Positions 38,120-50,608 of a stretch of DNA of 64,000 nucleotides are shown here, piece after piece. The notes beneath the pieces are model-generated. The model did no database searches. It had not been told where the DNA came from and saw only the letters and a program-made list of their open reading frames with translations. The stretch lies in NCBI GenBank assembly GCA_034766995.1, contig CM068320.1, forward strand, positions 8,655,001-8,719,000, read 5' to 3'. The position numbers were made by a program, and so were the translations under genes. This stretch comes from Acanthacorydalis orientalis. Lineage: Eukaryota; Arthropoda; Insecta; Megaloptera; Corydalidae. Each line of letters opens with the position of its first letter. Position 1 is the stretch's first letter.

Positions 38120-38600
38120 AGAAAACTGGAATAGATGATAAAAAAGAGCTGTTCAGTTCAATCAGACGCTGAATCGTATTATAACAGAAACAATGAATGC
38201 ACACAGCCATCGTGCAACAACTAAATTGAATGTGTTTGTCGAAGATGGAACGATAATACCGATGCGCACTCGGCTTGTTGCACAGTGAAGACGCGGCCAC
38301 CCGCCGCCTCTCTCGCGCCACTCGGATTCCACAAGTAGGTTGCTACTGTTACAACTTTTAATAGGTCACGTCCTCGTACGTGAGCTCTATTCAAACTCTT
38401 ATCGTTCGAATTGTTCTGAAACATAGAACGTGTTGATATAAACGTATTCTCTGGATGAGAACTGCGCTCTCGTCGCTCGTCTCACGCTTCTCTTACGTTC
38501 ATTTGTAGTGTGATTGCATGGGTGCATTCGTATGCCGTTTTCGTACGGTTCGAGAATGGCAGCAGCATTCTCTTCAAATGGATTTTCAACACTTTTCCGT
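38120..38600. other. GC-richer, CpG-bearing island
   Basis: Contains GACGCGGCCACCCGCCGCC near 38291, plus CGTCGCTCGTCTCACGC and TCCTCGTACGTGAGC. It is clearly distinct in composition from its flanks. Minus-strand frames at 38100-38424 overlap and match nothing known. It may be a promoter or an untranslated exon of a gene outside the window. Confidence 0.3.
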
Positions 38601-39134
38601 GTTTATTAATATTCTGTTTGTGGATTGTTTCAAAACAAATCCGTAAATGATTGTTTGCCATTTGGATTTTTCAGATTGATTTATAAAATGAGGTTATGTA
38701 ATAAAATTGAAATACATTTTTTTTTTATTTTTAAACGAATTTTTATATTTAATGAATTCAGTTAAAGACAAGATGCGCACTGAATTCTTATATATCGTAA
38801 AGAATATTCAATTTATTTTATATTTGCTTTTGATAGTTGATTGTTTTATAGAATACCGCAATGTATTTATTTGAGTCATTTGTTTCAATAAAAAATAAAT
38901 ATACATAAGAAAAAATAAGTTGTAGTTAAAGAACTGATATGGCAAGTTTTGTTACAAACAGTGTAAGTTGTGTTATCTGCTGCTCTACTTGTAGTGTTAA
39001 AGTTTAATAGATTTATATTTTTGAACAGTTTTATTCAATTTATTTTTTAATGTATGTAGTAATTTTTTTTATTTAATTATTTTTTGTTTTTAGTGAAATG
39101 TAAATTTTGTAATAAATTTTAATCAGTTATCAAT
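38601..39134. other. Unannotated AT-rich sequence
   Basis: Nothing recognised. Confidence 0.45.
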
Positions 39135-39170
39135 TTCTTTATGTTAGTGTAATTACACTAACATAAAGAA
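39135..39170. repeat. Perfect 36-bp palindrome
   Basis: TTCTTTATGTTAGTGTAA is followed immediately by its exact reverse complement, with no spacer. It lies in AT-rich DNA about 210 bp from a mariner end, outside any element I recognise. Confidence 0.95.
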
Positions 39171-39382
39171 CATTTAATATATAATAATTATTACAATATA
39201 AATTTAATATATTATAAATATATTATAATGTGTAATTTTTAATATATTGTCAATTTTAATATATTTTTATATTTTGACTTATGTCAAAAGTGATTTTCTT
39301 TTTAATCCTCGTATGGAGAAATAGCAAAACTATCTCCATAATATAGAATATTATATACATACGAATGTAAAGAATTATATTA

Positions 39383-40567
39383 TTTTGGTGCAAAAATAAT
39401 TGTGGTTTTTATCGAGTTCAGTTGTATCGAGTACAAAGACGCATATATCAGTTAAAAATTGTATTTATTAATCAAAATAAATACAATTGGCCTTCGAACG
39501 TTTCATCCAACTGGAAAAAAAACGATAATCTGTCAGAGACAGGTCCGGAGAATAAGGTGGGCGAGGTAAGGTTTCATAATCCAGTTCATTTAATTTTTTT
39601 AAAGTCATTTGTGAGATGTTGTCGGACGTTGTCATGAAGAAGAATTGGGGTCATCTTCGATTGACTAATGCAGCCAGCATTAGGAAGATGCATTGTTTAC
39701 GGCCACCAAACGATGCAACTTCCATGCATTTAATTCCTTGGCAATATTTTTTTGCTTTGTTTGTTTCACCAGGATTTAAGAAGTTGTAGTGAATATACCA
39801 TTTGCCGACCACCAAACATTGACCATCTTTTTTCTTGCTTCGGTTTAGAAAACTGTTTTGGTGCGTTTCTTCGGTCTAGCCACTGCGATGAACATTTCCG
39901 ATTGTTGTAGAGAATCCACTTTTCATCACATGTGACAATGCAATCAAGAAAGGTGTCATTTTTGTTATACAAAAGAAGCGTAGAGTAGACTTTGTATCGC
40001 TGAATTTCTTGATGTTCATTTAGTTTATACGGCACCCATTTATCCAGCTTTTCTGTTTTTCCAATTAGGCTCAAATGTCGAACAACTGTTAAATAACCAA
40101 CACTGAGTTCTTCTGCCACCTCTCGAGTTGTTTCACGTGGATCCGCTTCAATAATGGTTCTTAAATCAATATTGTCTATAGCTGAAAGATGTCCACGACT
40201 TTTCTTATCAAGTCTTTGGTTTTCATCGCGAATTAGTTGGGACCAGTGTTGAGCTGTACGTTCACTAATTGACTCTTCGCTGAAAACAAATTTGATGTTT
40301 CGACCAGTTTCTGTTGCTTTACGTCCCAATTTAAACACATATAACAAAATTACGCGAATTCACTTTTTGTCCATGACTAATTTAAGAGGTTATATCCAAC
40401 AATACAAAAGAATGGAAACAATAGACAAACTGAAATCAGTAGTGCTAATTTCGTTGTTTACAATAATGTATCACATGACTGTAACAAAAGATAACTATAA
40501 CTAAAACGGAAAAATCGGCGCTAAACATAAAATGATAAAAATTGCAATTATTTTTGCATCAGTCTAA
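39383..40567 (-). mobile_element. mariner element, family D (Hsmar1/cecropia-like)
   Basis: The left end TTTTGGTGCAAAAATAATTG (39383) and right end, inverted, TTAGACTGATGCAAAAATAA (ending 40567) match each other and resemble the known Hsmar1/MADE1-type terminus (GGTTGGTGCAAAAGTAATTG). TA flanks both sides (39381-39382, 40568-40569). The length, about 1.19 kb, is slightly short of 1.3 kb because of a deletion near the gene's end. Confidence 0.9.
39468..40374 (-). pseudogene. mariner transposase, family D, broken
   Basis: The likely original ATG is at 40374 (MDKK), but codon 5 is a stop (TGA). The frame then stays open for 193 residues (40347-39766): KLGRKATETGRNIKF, TAQHWSQLIRDENQ, helix-turn-helix ETTREVAEELSVGYLTVVRH, EKLDKWVPYKLNEHQ, and IVTCDEKWILYNN with the first catalytic Asp. 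After shifts, ALVNRR and FFMTT lead to HDNVRQHLTN (second Asp, another frame) near 39615-39640. PRPPYSPDLSLTDYRFF follows (third Asp) near 39515-39565. About 45 residues before the C-terminal YFD are missing. The DNA-binding half is well kept and the catalytic half is broken. Confidence 0.9.
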
Positions 40568-40569
40568 TA

Positions 40570-41219
40570 TATGTTCAGCCTAGGAAGTAGGTTAGCTATT
40601 TATTAAGTTGGATCCGATATTGTTCATTAGCACCAGTGGATAAATGCTTTCTATAACAAATGTACTGTGAAAACTCTTATCTTCACTTAAACCAACAAAT
40701 TAAAGTAGCAACATTTCAACGGGAAACTAATATGGTTTCATTTCTAGAACATGGAGTGTATAGGTATGATTAATTTTGCATTTAAAGGTGTGTACTTGTA
40801 TTTGTTGTGTAAATCTGTGATTTAAAAATATTGTTTCGCTTATAAATGCGAATAAAATCGATTGAAGCACATAATCACTCAAAATTTATTTCATTTTATA
40901 ATAATTGTGATCTCATTGTACTTGTGTTTGTAATAGACAGTATCAACTCTATGTTATTTTTTGACGTTCACTGGTTGAAGAGACAAGGAAAGAATTGCTT
41001 TCAGCACGTACGAATCAAACTCTTCAAACAAACACGGACATGGATACGATGTAGCTGTATGTTATTTGTGTATGCCACATAACCTTCTACTACTACACAT
41101 AAATATATATGCACACACATTGCCAAGCAGATGATCATAAAAAGATACTAAATACATTCGTACACCTCATAGGATTATATATTTGTATGTATATGTGTGC
41201 ATGTGTACATATATAGAGA
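40570..41219. other. Unannotated sequence
   Basis: No gene recognised. The frame 40846-41082 lacks a motif. Confidence 0.4.
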
Positions 41220-41480
41220 AACTTAGTACGGTCACAAGTAGTCTATGCAAACACACGCGGTAATAACGCACGTACATACATACAGAGACAATCATCATTA
41301 CAAAGTACCATACATTTGTATCTCTCTGTTACACCAAAGAGACATACGGTTAACGTCCGACGAAGATGTAAGCACGCAGTCAACACAAACATACCGAGTG
41401 ATTCGTGGAACGCTAATTGCCATTGTAAATTGAACATAACCACATACTGCCTGCGTTCGCCGGAGTCGTATATTTAATAC
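41220..41480. other. GC-richer segment, function unknown
   Basis: Opposing frames on both strands (41243-41443 and 41245-41433), neither recognisable. Composition is above the flanking average. Confidence 0.25.
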
Positions 41481-42146
41481 TGTACCAGGGAAGAGGATGT
41501 GTTTATTTGAATTTATTTTTTACTGAATGCATATGGATGTGTGTGTGAATGTTGTATATGCGCGTACAATCGAAATTCAACGCACAGGCACACTTTTTTG
41601 CTCTATTTGGCACTTAATAGAGATTAATTTAGAGTGTGAGTTTCTCGATGCGAATGTTACGAAATTCGATGTCTATTTATTTGTCACGTAAACGAAATTT
41701 AATTTTATATGAAAATATTTCTAAATATTTCTTTGTTTATTGGCAAAGAACACTGTTTTTATAAATAAATGTTTTATACAAAAAGCGCGCACCTGCGTAG
41801 CTTACTTTGTTTTTTTTTAGAAAACTTAAACATTTAATTTAAGTCGGTTACCGAAACTAAATAACAAATTGGTGGATTTAATACTTAAAATAAGACAGTT
41901 TTATAATCAAAATATCTAAAAATTATTGTAATGTTTTGACACGTTTATTTGAATTTCAATGGCAAATATTATACTCTTTAATGGTCAGAAACAAGTTGTA
42001 ACAAAATGGTTCTGACACTGTCGCTAAAGTCACTTTCACAAATGAATTCTTTTTTCGCTCTACAAATGTTTTTTATATTATTTATATCATTATAATTCTT
42101 ATCAATCTGTTCTTATTCCATTTTTATCTCGTTAAATTTTTATACA
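41481..42146. other. Unannotated AT-rich sequence
   Basis: Nothing recognised. Confidence 0.45.
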
Positions 42147-42956
42147 GTGCATTCGAGGGTCGTTTGATAAGTATAGTAGAAAAGCAAGTTATCCACCGTT
42201 TTTTTTAAAAAAAATTGATTGTATTTCTCAACATAGTCGCCATTGAGGGCTGTACACTTGGTTCAGAGAGTCTGTAAAATACGCATTGACGGCGGCGATG
42301 ACATCTTCATTCCCACCGAGCTAATTTTTCAAGTTTCGGAAGAGGGAGAAGTCGCATAAGACCAAGTCCAGAGAATAGGGTGGGTGAGGAATTAATTCGA
42401 ACCCTAATTCGTGCCGTTTTGCCATTATGACGGTCGATTTGTGAGACGACGCGTTGTTCTGGCGAAAGAGCACTTTTTTGTGCGACAATGTTGGCCGTTT
42501 TTGTTTCATCTCTTCTTTCAAACGCTCCAATAATGTTACTTAATAGGCTTTGTTATCGTTTTCCCTTCATTAAATAGTAGATCAGAATTATTCCTTGGAA
42601 ATCTTAAACAAACAGTGGCTATCAACTTCCCAACCGACAAAACGGGGTTCACCTTCTTCGGCGCATTTTCACCAGTCATTGTCCACTACTTTAACTGCTC
42701 TTTCGACCCAGGTGTGTAGTGGTGGTTCCATGTTTCATCCACGGTGACGAATCGACACAAAAGGCCTGTTAGTTTTTTTTTCATTTTTGCGGTAACTGCT
42801 ATAATGTTCTCTTTAAACGTTTGTAGAACGTGAACACCACGTCGCTTCTGGCTGAAATTTCGCTTATGCTAGTTTGAAAAGTGACACTTGATATCCGTGA
42901 CGTTATCAAATGAATGGTTGCGCCATATCCTAGAAATTTATTAGCCGACCAACGTA
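42147..42956 (-). mobile_element. mariner remnant, family A copy 2
   Basis: The left inverted repeat GGGTCGTTTGATAAGT lies at about 42154-42169. The matching right end is degraded (about 42935-42956). Transposase on the minus strand: RFVTVDETWNHHYTPGSK (first Asp) near 42715-42765, NPVLSVGKLIATV, and a frame of 69 residues at 42321-42530. That frame carries FRQNNASSHKS, where the second catalytic Asp is Asn, and HPPYSLDLVLCDFSLF with the third Asp. The N-terminal DNA-binding domain is absent: only about 220 bp lie between the right end and the first Asp, as in the copy at 1211-1804. Inactive. Confidence 0.9.
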
Positions 42957-43457
42957 ATTATGCAAATTTTCCATTATATTTTTTATTGTCTAAAATAAGC
43001 ACAGCCATTTAGCGGAGGAAATAAATACAACGATTATTTTTAATAGGATTGGAAGGTGAAAATATATTTGTTTGTCCAAAAAGTTGCTGTATAGATGGCA
43101 TTATGGGCATATGTAGTTTGATTTAATTTTGACGGTTAGTGTTTGTTCCACAAGTTTCAATCACTATTCATTAATTATGGGTATTCGTTCTTCTGTATAT
43201 TTGTGTTTTTTTGTTCTGCATTTTTCCAAAGATAAATCAATTCTTAATTTTTGATTGTCGAGATTTGATTCATTACGAATTTATTCTAATTGATACTATA
43301 GCTAACAAATAATAAATATTGTAGTGTTTTAGGCAGTTTCCGTTATAAAATTAGATACGAACGACTAGTAAAGTGAAATAAAAAGAAGTTAACGATGTAT
43401 TATTAAAATGCATTGACTTACTATGGTATTCGTTAATTTTAGAGTAAAAATGAAATA
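42957..43457. other. Unannotated sequence
   Basis: AT-rich; nothing recognised. Confidence 0.4.
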
Positions 43458-43485
43458 ACCGTTATGTTACAACGAACATAACGGT
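43458..43485. repeat. Perfect 11-bp inverted repeat
   Basis: Arms ACCGTTATGTT and AACATAACGGT, 6-nt spacer ACAACG. Confidence 0.92.
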
Positions 43486-43542
43486 AATAAAACAACCATA
43501 TTTACTTGATTCAGAATATACTGATTTCTTTAATTCCTTCAC

Positions 43543-44189
<647 letters not shown>

Positions 44190-44231
<42 letters not shown>
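44190..44231. repeat. (TA)n microsatellite
   Basis: Uninterrupted TA tract. Confidence 0.95.
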
Positions 44232-44235
<4 letters not shown>

Positions 44236-45612
44236 TTAAAACCTTGTTGTTTAAAATCATTATACGATCATACCAAATTTATCCTTTTGTATGTATTTAA
44301 TTCATGCCTTTATAGAACGAAAAATGTTTACTTATTCACGTCAGTGATTGATAATCGTCGAAGACAACAGGTTTTAACAAGAGAACCAGGTGAATGTACT
44401 TGCACTTGGTTTCTATTAGCAATGGCATCCACTTGTCCAACTATTATTCCTCCGTTTAATATATCATTTCGATTCGTTGACCAGTTTTTTCTCCCATTAC
44501 TGTATTCGTTCAGTACCTTTTAAAAACAAAGTGGAACGCTGGTGTAAGTCGACGACGCCGTTGACATTGGCATTTCTTAGAAGTAAATCACTGTTTGTAC
44601 AGTATGCCTCTAATGTATATGTGTATTTTTGAAATGTTCGTTTTAGTCAAAGTATTTCTTAATATTGATTCTTTATGTAATCACATGTACAAGCACTTAT
44701 CATAGAGATCATCAACCTTTATATTTCTTAGATAAAGATGCTTTCATGTTTGTCTAAAGACCTCTTAAATACTTGAGTCATCTGCGAGAATTCTTATTTA
44801 AATGTGATTCGTGTGGATCGAAGAAGACTTCAAGACAGTGTAATTGGTTTTGTTCAACTCGATAGAACTACCAATAAAGGACATGTGTTTGCATTTGTTT
44901 TTATAAAGGTTATAATAAGATAAAAGTAATTTCTATTTTGTACTTACTTTCAATGTGCAAATTTATAATTTATTTTCAAATTATCGCATTTATAACAGTT
45001 CATTTCTTTCAACTGGACAACTGTGCCAGTTGATAGAATATTCAAACTTAAATATTTATTAAGATTTATTAATCATAGTCATTTTTTATTAAAAATGCTA
45101 TTTTTTAAAATGAAATAAAAAAAATGTTTAATGGTTATTTATTCGCAGGAAGGTCAAAGTTTTATAACTTATTTTGAATTTAATTTTATTAAATGAAACA
45201 AGCACTTTTAAAAGTCATTCTTATTTTCTGTTCTTATAGTATATCAGATAAGTTGTATATGGTTAATACTTATATTTTTCAAAGGAATAGCTCTGAACCA
45301 GTCTGTAAAAAGTATTAGCTGTACGCCGATGAATTAGATAAAAAAATAACTTAATCAATTAACAAAGGAATTCTTATACATTTTTATACATATTTTTATA
45401 GTATACATAGTTTTATACATTTTTTCTATTTTTTTCTTCATGTTCATATTCATGTTAAAGTACATCATTTGGAGAATAAGTAACAAATGTATTTATGGCG
45501 AGACTTGCAAAAATTTATTAAAAAAAAATGAATTCCCAATTAGAAAAAAATAAGAAAGGCTTGTTCATATAAAACTAGGAGCATAGTTTTTCGTCTATTT
45601 TTATTTATATTA
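44232..45612. other. Unannotated sequence
   Basis: The plus-strand frame 44287-44523 has ordinary composition but no motif I recognise. The rest is AT-rich. Confidence 0.4.
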
Positions 45613-45720
45613 CAATGGACTCTGCCCTCTACTCGCTACGCTCTGACTCCCGGGGACTCAGTCCTCGCTCGCTTTGCACATATTCACAACATTGACGTTG
45701 ACTCCGATCCCCGACTTCGA
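45613..45720 (-). repeat. GCGAG-rich segment related to 60027-60083
   Basis: A sharply GC-richer 100 bp in AT-rich DNA. Its minus strand contains GAGCGTAGCGAGTAGAGGGC, similar to GAGCGAAGTGAGCAGAGGAC at 60058-60077 on the plus strand. A dispersed repeat of unknown type is likely. Confidence 0.5.
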
Positions 45721-46129
45721 CACATACTAGTATATTACTAATCATTTGACATATTTAGTTATAAAGCACAAATATACAGTTGTGGAAATAAATTTTGTTT
45801 TAGTTTACAAATGTTATTATTTTATAAACGTGTTTTCCTATTTAGTAGCTTAACGCGTACTAAATTCGTTGATTCAAAGCCAAAATCGTATACGAAACAT
45901 CATATATAAAATTATATTTAACTCAGAAGAACAGTTTAGAAGTGATGAAAAAGATAACTTTTATGCATAATATTTTTTTTGCGGGTAAGAATTGTATCTT
46001 GGAAGTAACAGAATTACGATTGTGTATCAAAATATCAAAAAAAAAAACTTTCGTCTCTCACATTATCTGTTGTGAAATTAGATTAAGAAGAAATCAATCG
46101 TATTAGCGATTAAAAAAGTATAATGTTTT
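45721..46129. other. Unannotated sequence
   Basis: Nothing recognised. Confidence 0.4.
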
Positions 46130-46150
46130 CTAGTGATATTCTATCACTAG
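46130..46150. repeat. Perfect 9-bp hairpin
   Basis: CTAGTGATA / TATCACTAG with a 3-nt loop TTC. Confidence 0.9.
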
Positions 46151-46734
46151 TAATAGTTATTTCGAATTATCATTTAAATAGAAAAACGAAGAAATATAAA
46201 ATACATGTAGATTTCGTAACAAGAACATCAAATTGTGTTAAACAATTTTGAAAATGAAGAAAGCTAGTGGAAGTTGTTAACAAAAGTATAAATATAGTTC
46301 AGTGTGTGTACTAATGGGCTATGAAAGAGAAAACTGAAAATTTTAAATGAATGGGAAATTTGCGCCGAATTAGAGCCCCAGTCCATTTTAAAATGAATAA
46401 CTGCGTTGATTCCATATTTTAGATAAATACAAATCATACCGTGTATTAATTATTGTAATTTTCTATTAATTATAAAGTATTTTGTGTAGTAATTATTTTT
46501 TAAAAACGTGTATAAAAGTACTTAAGATATTCTATATATCTCTTGCCTAACTGACATGAGTTCAATAAAGAAATAGTAGTATTACAACAAGATTATGAAT
46601 AGATACCTGTACTAGTGTTTATTTTCATATGCATACACACTGATACATGTGTATACATAAACGTAGAGTTCAATACAAGTCAAGTAATAGTGTAAATAGT
46701 CTGAAAAATCTACATCAAACAAAACGCTGTTTGC
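46151..46734. other. Unannotated AT-rich sequence
   Basis: Nothing recognised. Confidence 0.4.
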
Positions 46735-46769
46735 AAACACACACACGCACACACACACACACACACAAG
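46735..46769. repeat. (CA)n microsatellite
   Basis: CA units with one CGCA interruption; the only sizeable CA tract here without TA. Confidence 0.93.
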
Positions 46770-47635
46770 TCCACGACCGGCGAAACGGGCGAAGATCGTA
46801 TATATGAGAGCACGTCTTATTTTAGATCAAAAGATTCTTTTTTTCCTGCAAGGTAAACCGTAAACGTTATGACCTGACATAAATCCCAATTTATTATATT
46901 TATTTTATACGATACGTGTACACGTAGATGACTATAAAAAATACAAAACGAGAAAACATAATAAAGTCGCGTTTTTATATAAAAAAGAGACACCGAGATG
47001 ATGTAATTGTTTTTTCCTACATTCTGTCGATTCGTGGGATGTAAAAATTCTAGCGAAGGAAATGCATGTGAATAAGTGATAATCTGAAGTGTTCTTTGAA
47101 AGAATGGTCATCGTAATCGCATTTAGTAGACAAATAAGCTAAGGAATGTTTATTTAAACACTTTTATTTTTGTGGAGAATTTAAATGTATTTTTAAAAAA
47201 TAGTCGTTTATATTTTCGAGCCAATTAATGAAAAATGAGATATAAACTGAAATTAATTCTAAATATATTCTATAGATCAGCATACGTTTACGAATGAAAT
47301 GAAACTAAAATATATAAACATTGCAGAAAAATAAAATAAATGTTATATTTATTTTTCATTCGTATATGAATTACTATAATTTTAAATTAAATCGAATATC
47401 TATGAAATTATTTCATAGAACTCAGTAAAAAGTTTTATATCATGTGTTTGTAGTCGAATATTTAAAGAAAGTTCTTTTGTTATTTTATTTGTAAAACTAT
47501 TTTATCATTTACCATTCAATAAAAGGTCCATTGAGTAGTAAACATTTTTAATTATGAAAGTAGTGCTTTCTTCGTTGTTATAAATATTACAATTATCGAA
47601 ATTCCACATAAAATAAGACTAGTTGTGGTATATAA
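46770..47635. other. Unannotated sequence
   Basis: Nothing recognised. Confidence 0.4.
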
Positions 47636-47815
<180 letters not shown>

Positions 47816-47979
47816 GTATTTATGTACAAACGTATAAAAAATATTGAAAACACGGATGAAAGTTCAGGAAATATGGAATGTCTTCGTAACTTTTCCTGTG
47901 TTAAAACTATGCACAAAAGCGTTACATGTTTTGAATCATTTATTCTTTGTAATGCACTGTGCGTCACAAATGTTTCACC

Positions 47980-47982
<3 letters not shown>
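47816..47982. other. Unannotated sequence
   Basis: Short non-repeat segment between microsatellites. Confidence 0.4.

Positions 47983-48028
<46 letters not shown>
47983..48028. repeat. (TA)n microsatellite
   Basis: Uninterrupted TA tract. Confidence 0.95.
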
Positions 48029-48570
48029 TTTTATTATAATTATTTAAAATATAATAAATTAGTCATTTACAACAGTAAAAAGTGTTCCGAATGTTATAAA
48101 CCAATTTACATAAGTGGTCAGTAATAGGTCCAACAACGTGGAACAAATCTCCAATTACATCAAATGTGATTGGCGACTAGTTCAAAAACTAAACACGTCC
48201 AAGGTGCATGATTGGTGTACAATGTATTAAATGTCGGTGATGGGGATTTGCTTGTAAAAAAAAGAAAACTCTGTCGGGTTTATTTATTCTGTTATATATG
48301 TACTTACATAATCATTATCATTCTTTCTGATTCGCAATCGCGGTTTTATAAAAGAACTCTCATTTGCAAAAAGTAGTAATGAAAATCTAGTAGTGCTGAA
48401 ACAACTAAATAACATTTAAACGAATTTACTGTGTGAAAATATAATTTTATATATATAGTATGTGGTTTTATTAAACTTTTAAAGTTTAGTAGAACCAGAG
48501 TTTCGGAAATTATCCAGTCTTTGAAAAATTTTATTAATTGCAAGCACGGTTGAGAAATAATGTTTTAGAG
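48029..48570. other. Unannotated sequence
   Basis: Nothing recognised. Confidence 0.4.
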
Positions 48571-48852
48571 TAGTGGTTCTCTACGGGGTCGGTATAGATC
48601 CCTTAGGGATCAATGAAAGTAGATAAGGAGCCGATAAACAAATTGGAGACTTATTCTATATGTGTATATATTATATATTCTGCCCTTGGGTGCAGACTTG
48701 GGGGCAGCATATCGAATATCGGAGGGTATTATATAAAAATATGAAAATAAAATTTTTGCTATCAACTTACAAATAGCAATGTTGTAAATCGTCTACAGTA
48801 CAAAATACTAAAAGTAGGTAAATTTTATTATAGTTTTCTTATTTTTTCTTAT

Positions 48853-49155
48853 TTGTTATGGTCTGAAGTGACCCTAGCATTCAAAATTCCAACAAAAGTT
48901 TTTTCATTACAAACAGATGTTCAAAAATGTATAACCATACATATTATATACAATGGTTTCTACAAAATACAGTTTCTTACAGCTTCAGGCCTAGGTATAG
49001 ATTCTCAGTATCATATAGATTTTTGGAATGATAAATCAATCCGTCAAAAATATCCCAGATTAAAAAATATTACTGAACCAATATTTTTAACTATTCCTAG
49101 TTTTTATGTAGTAGAAACTGGTTTCAGTCATATAACTAATTTATTAAGAAAATCA

Positions 49156-49209
<54 letters not shown>

Positions 49210-49299
49210 AAACTTGGCGACTTACCGATTGTGCTAAGTAACTTCGAACCGAACATACCAAATATTGCTGTAATCCATCAGGCTGAACAATCACATTAA
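48853..49299 (+). pseudogene. hAT transposase C-terminal (dimerisation) fragment with in-frame TA tract
   Basis: An open frame of 148 residues. FWNDKSIRQKYPRLKNI, then FLTIPSFYVVETGFSHITNL and KLGDLPIVLSNFEPNIPNI correspond to the C-terminal dimerisation region of ZBED5/FAM200-type hAT transposases, where SxxCExGFS and LRxALSN-x-xPxI are usual. Between ITNLLRKSR and KLGDLPIVLS, a (TA)n microsatellite (49158-49206) adds about 17 Tyr-Ile residues without breaking the frame. In the family this interval is a short charged stretch, so the tract replaces or interrupts it. Upstream, MLWSEVTLAFKIP (48853) does not look like a natural start. A stop follows at 49297. Confidence 0.83.
49158..49206. repeat. 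(TA)n microsatellite inside hAT frame
   Basis: Sits in the dimerisation region of the hAT remnant and keeps its reading frame. Confidence 0.95.
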
Positions 49300-49356
49300 G
49301 AACAAACTTTAGTAAATTAATAGACATGTTTATATTCAATTATAAATCGTATTTTA

Positions 49357-49359
<3 letters not shown>

Positions 49360-49396
<37 letters not shown>
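49360..49396. repeat. (TA)n microsatellite
   Basis: TA tract in the 3' part of the hAT element. Confidence 0.95.
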
Positions 49397-49728
49397 TGTT
49401 TTTTTTAAAGAAAAAAAATTTATTAAATTTTATTGTAAATATGATTCAACTGTATTTTTGTTTTAAGTGTACTCCTGTGTATTATTAACAATGCTAATAA
49501 TAATAATCATCATCATTTATTAAACACAGTCATTTAAGAATTCTTAATAGCATTTTTCACTGTCATTTTTTTTCTTTTTCAAAACTACAAATATTCCTTT
49601 AAAAAATTACAAGAAATATTTTAATGTCGCGAGTGAGGCGCAATAGTAGTTCCAATTTTCAGGAGGATCGATAGAAAATAATAATATTTTGTGAGGAATC
49701 AGTGTATGAAAAAGGTTGAGAGCCCCTG

Positions 49729-50055
49729 GTTTATAGGATGAAATGATTATCGAAAGTGATAAACATAGATAATTTTTCATGTATTCCAGTTGTAGTAAAT
49801 GTTAAATGTCTCATTAAAGTTTTGTTCTTTCTTTGAGAATAAATAAATTAGAAAAATTGTGCATTTCAGTATGACAGTTACATTAAACGCAAGACAGAGA
49901 AACTTTAAGTAACTATAAAGATTAAATAATTTTTGTATGTCTGTAATTTTAACAAAGTATTTTGTAGTGTTTGTTCTTTTAAAATAGTCGTCTATTTGTT
50001 AATCGAAACTATGCAGTGCAGGTACATCAAAGTACGACTCAATTCAAAGGTACAC
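49729..50055. other. Unannotated sequence
   Basis: Nothing recognised. Confidence 0.4.
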
Positions 50056-50133
50056 TCTGTCTGTCTCTCTCTCTCTTTTACACACACACACATACACAAA
50101 CCTACATACTGATATATATATATATATACATGT

Positions 50134-50185
<52 letters not shown>
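50056..50185. repeat. (TC)(CA)(TA)n compound microsatellite
   Basis: TCTG/TCTC, CA units, then two TA blocks split by CATGTATACA. Confidence 0.94.
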
Positions 50186-50356
50186 AAGTCGTACTATGAT
50201 TGTATATTTTCCTGTTTTAAATTTCTTAAATTAGTTTATCTGTGTGTTTTGTTTAACATTGGGTAGCAGGTGTATGAGTAGACTTAATTTTCTGCGAGTA
50301 GACAGAAACAAATGTGAAAAATTTAAAGTAGATTAGATGTTTTTGAATAACAGTGA

Positions 50357-50357
<1 letters not shown>

Positions 50358-50412
<55 letters not shown>
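50358..50412. repeat. (TA)n microsatellite
   Basis: Uninterrupted TA tract. Confidence 0.95.
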
Positions 50413-50416
<4 letters not shown>

Positions 50417-50608
50417 CCAAAAACGGTTTACACACTTTGATTGTTAATAACTTTTATGCTTATTTTCATATTCTTATATTGCTTCATCACTCCAAACGAT
50501 CTTAGCAAACAGTGTGTCCTCTGTAATTTTCTTGAAATACAACTCACAAAATTGAACACTATGATCAAGATCATTTTCGTTCAGACCTTGAACTAATATT
50601 GGAAAATA

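Larger units (their letters stand above)
48571..49728 (+). mobile_element. hAT element remnant
   Basis: The left end TAGTGGTTCTCTAC and right end, inverted, CAGGGGCTCTCAACC agree at 10 of the first 14 positions and match the well-known hAT terminus style CAGNGGTTCTCAA. The bases outside (GTTTTAG left, GTTTATAG right) look like a degenerate 8-bp duplication. It encloses the C-terminal end of a hAT transposase. Length 1158 bp, shorter than an autonomous element, so the 5' coding part is lost. Confidence 0.87.

Noticed and set aside
44287..44523. 78-residue plus-strand frame
   Set aside because: No motif, no upstream signal; consistent with chance.
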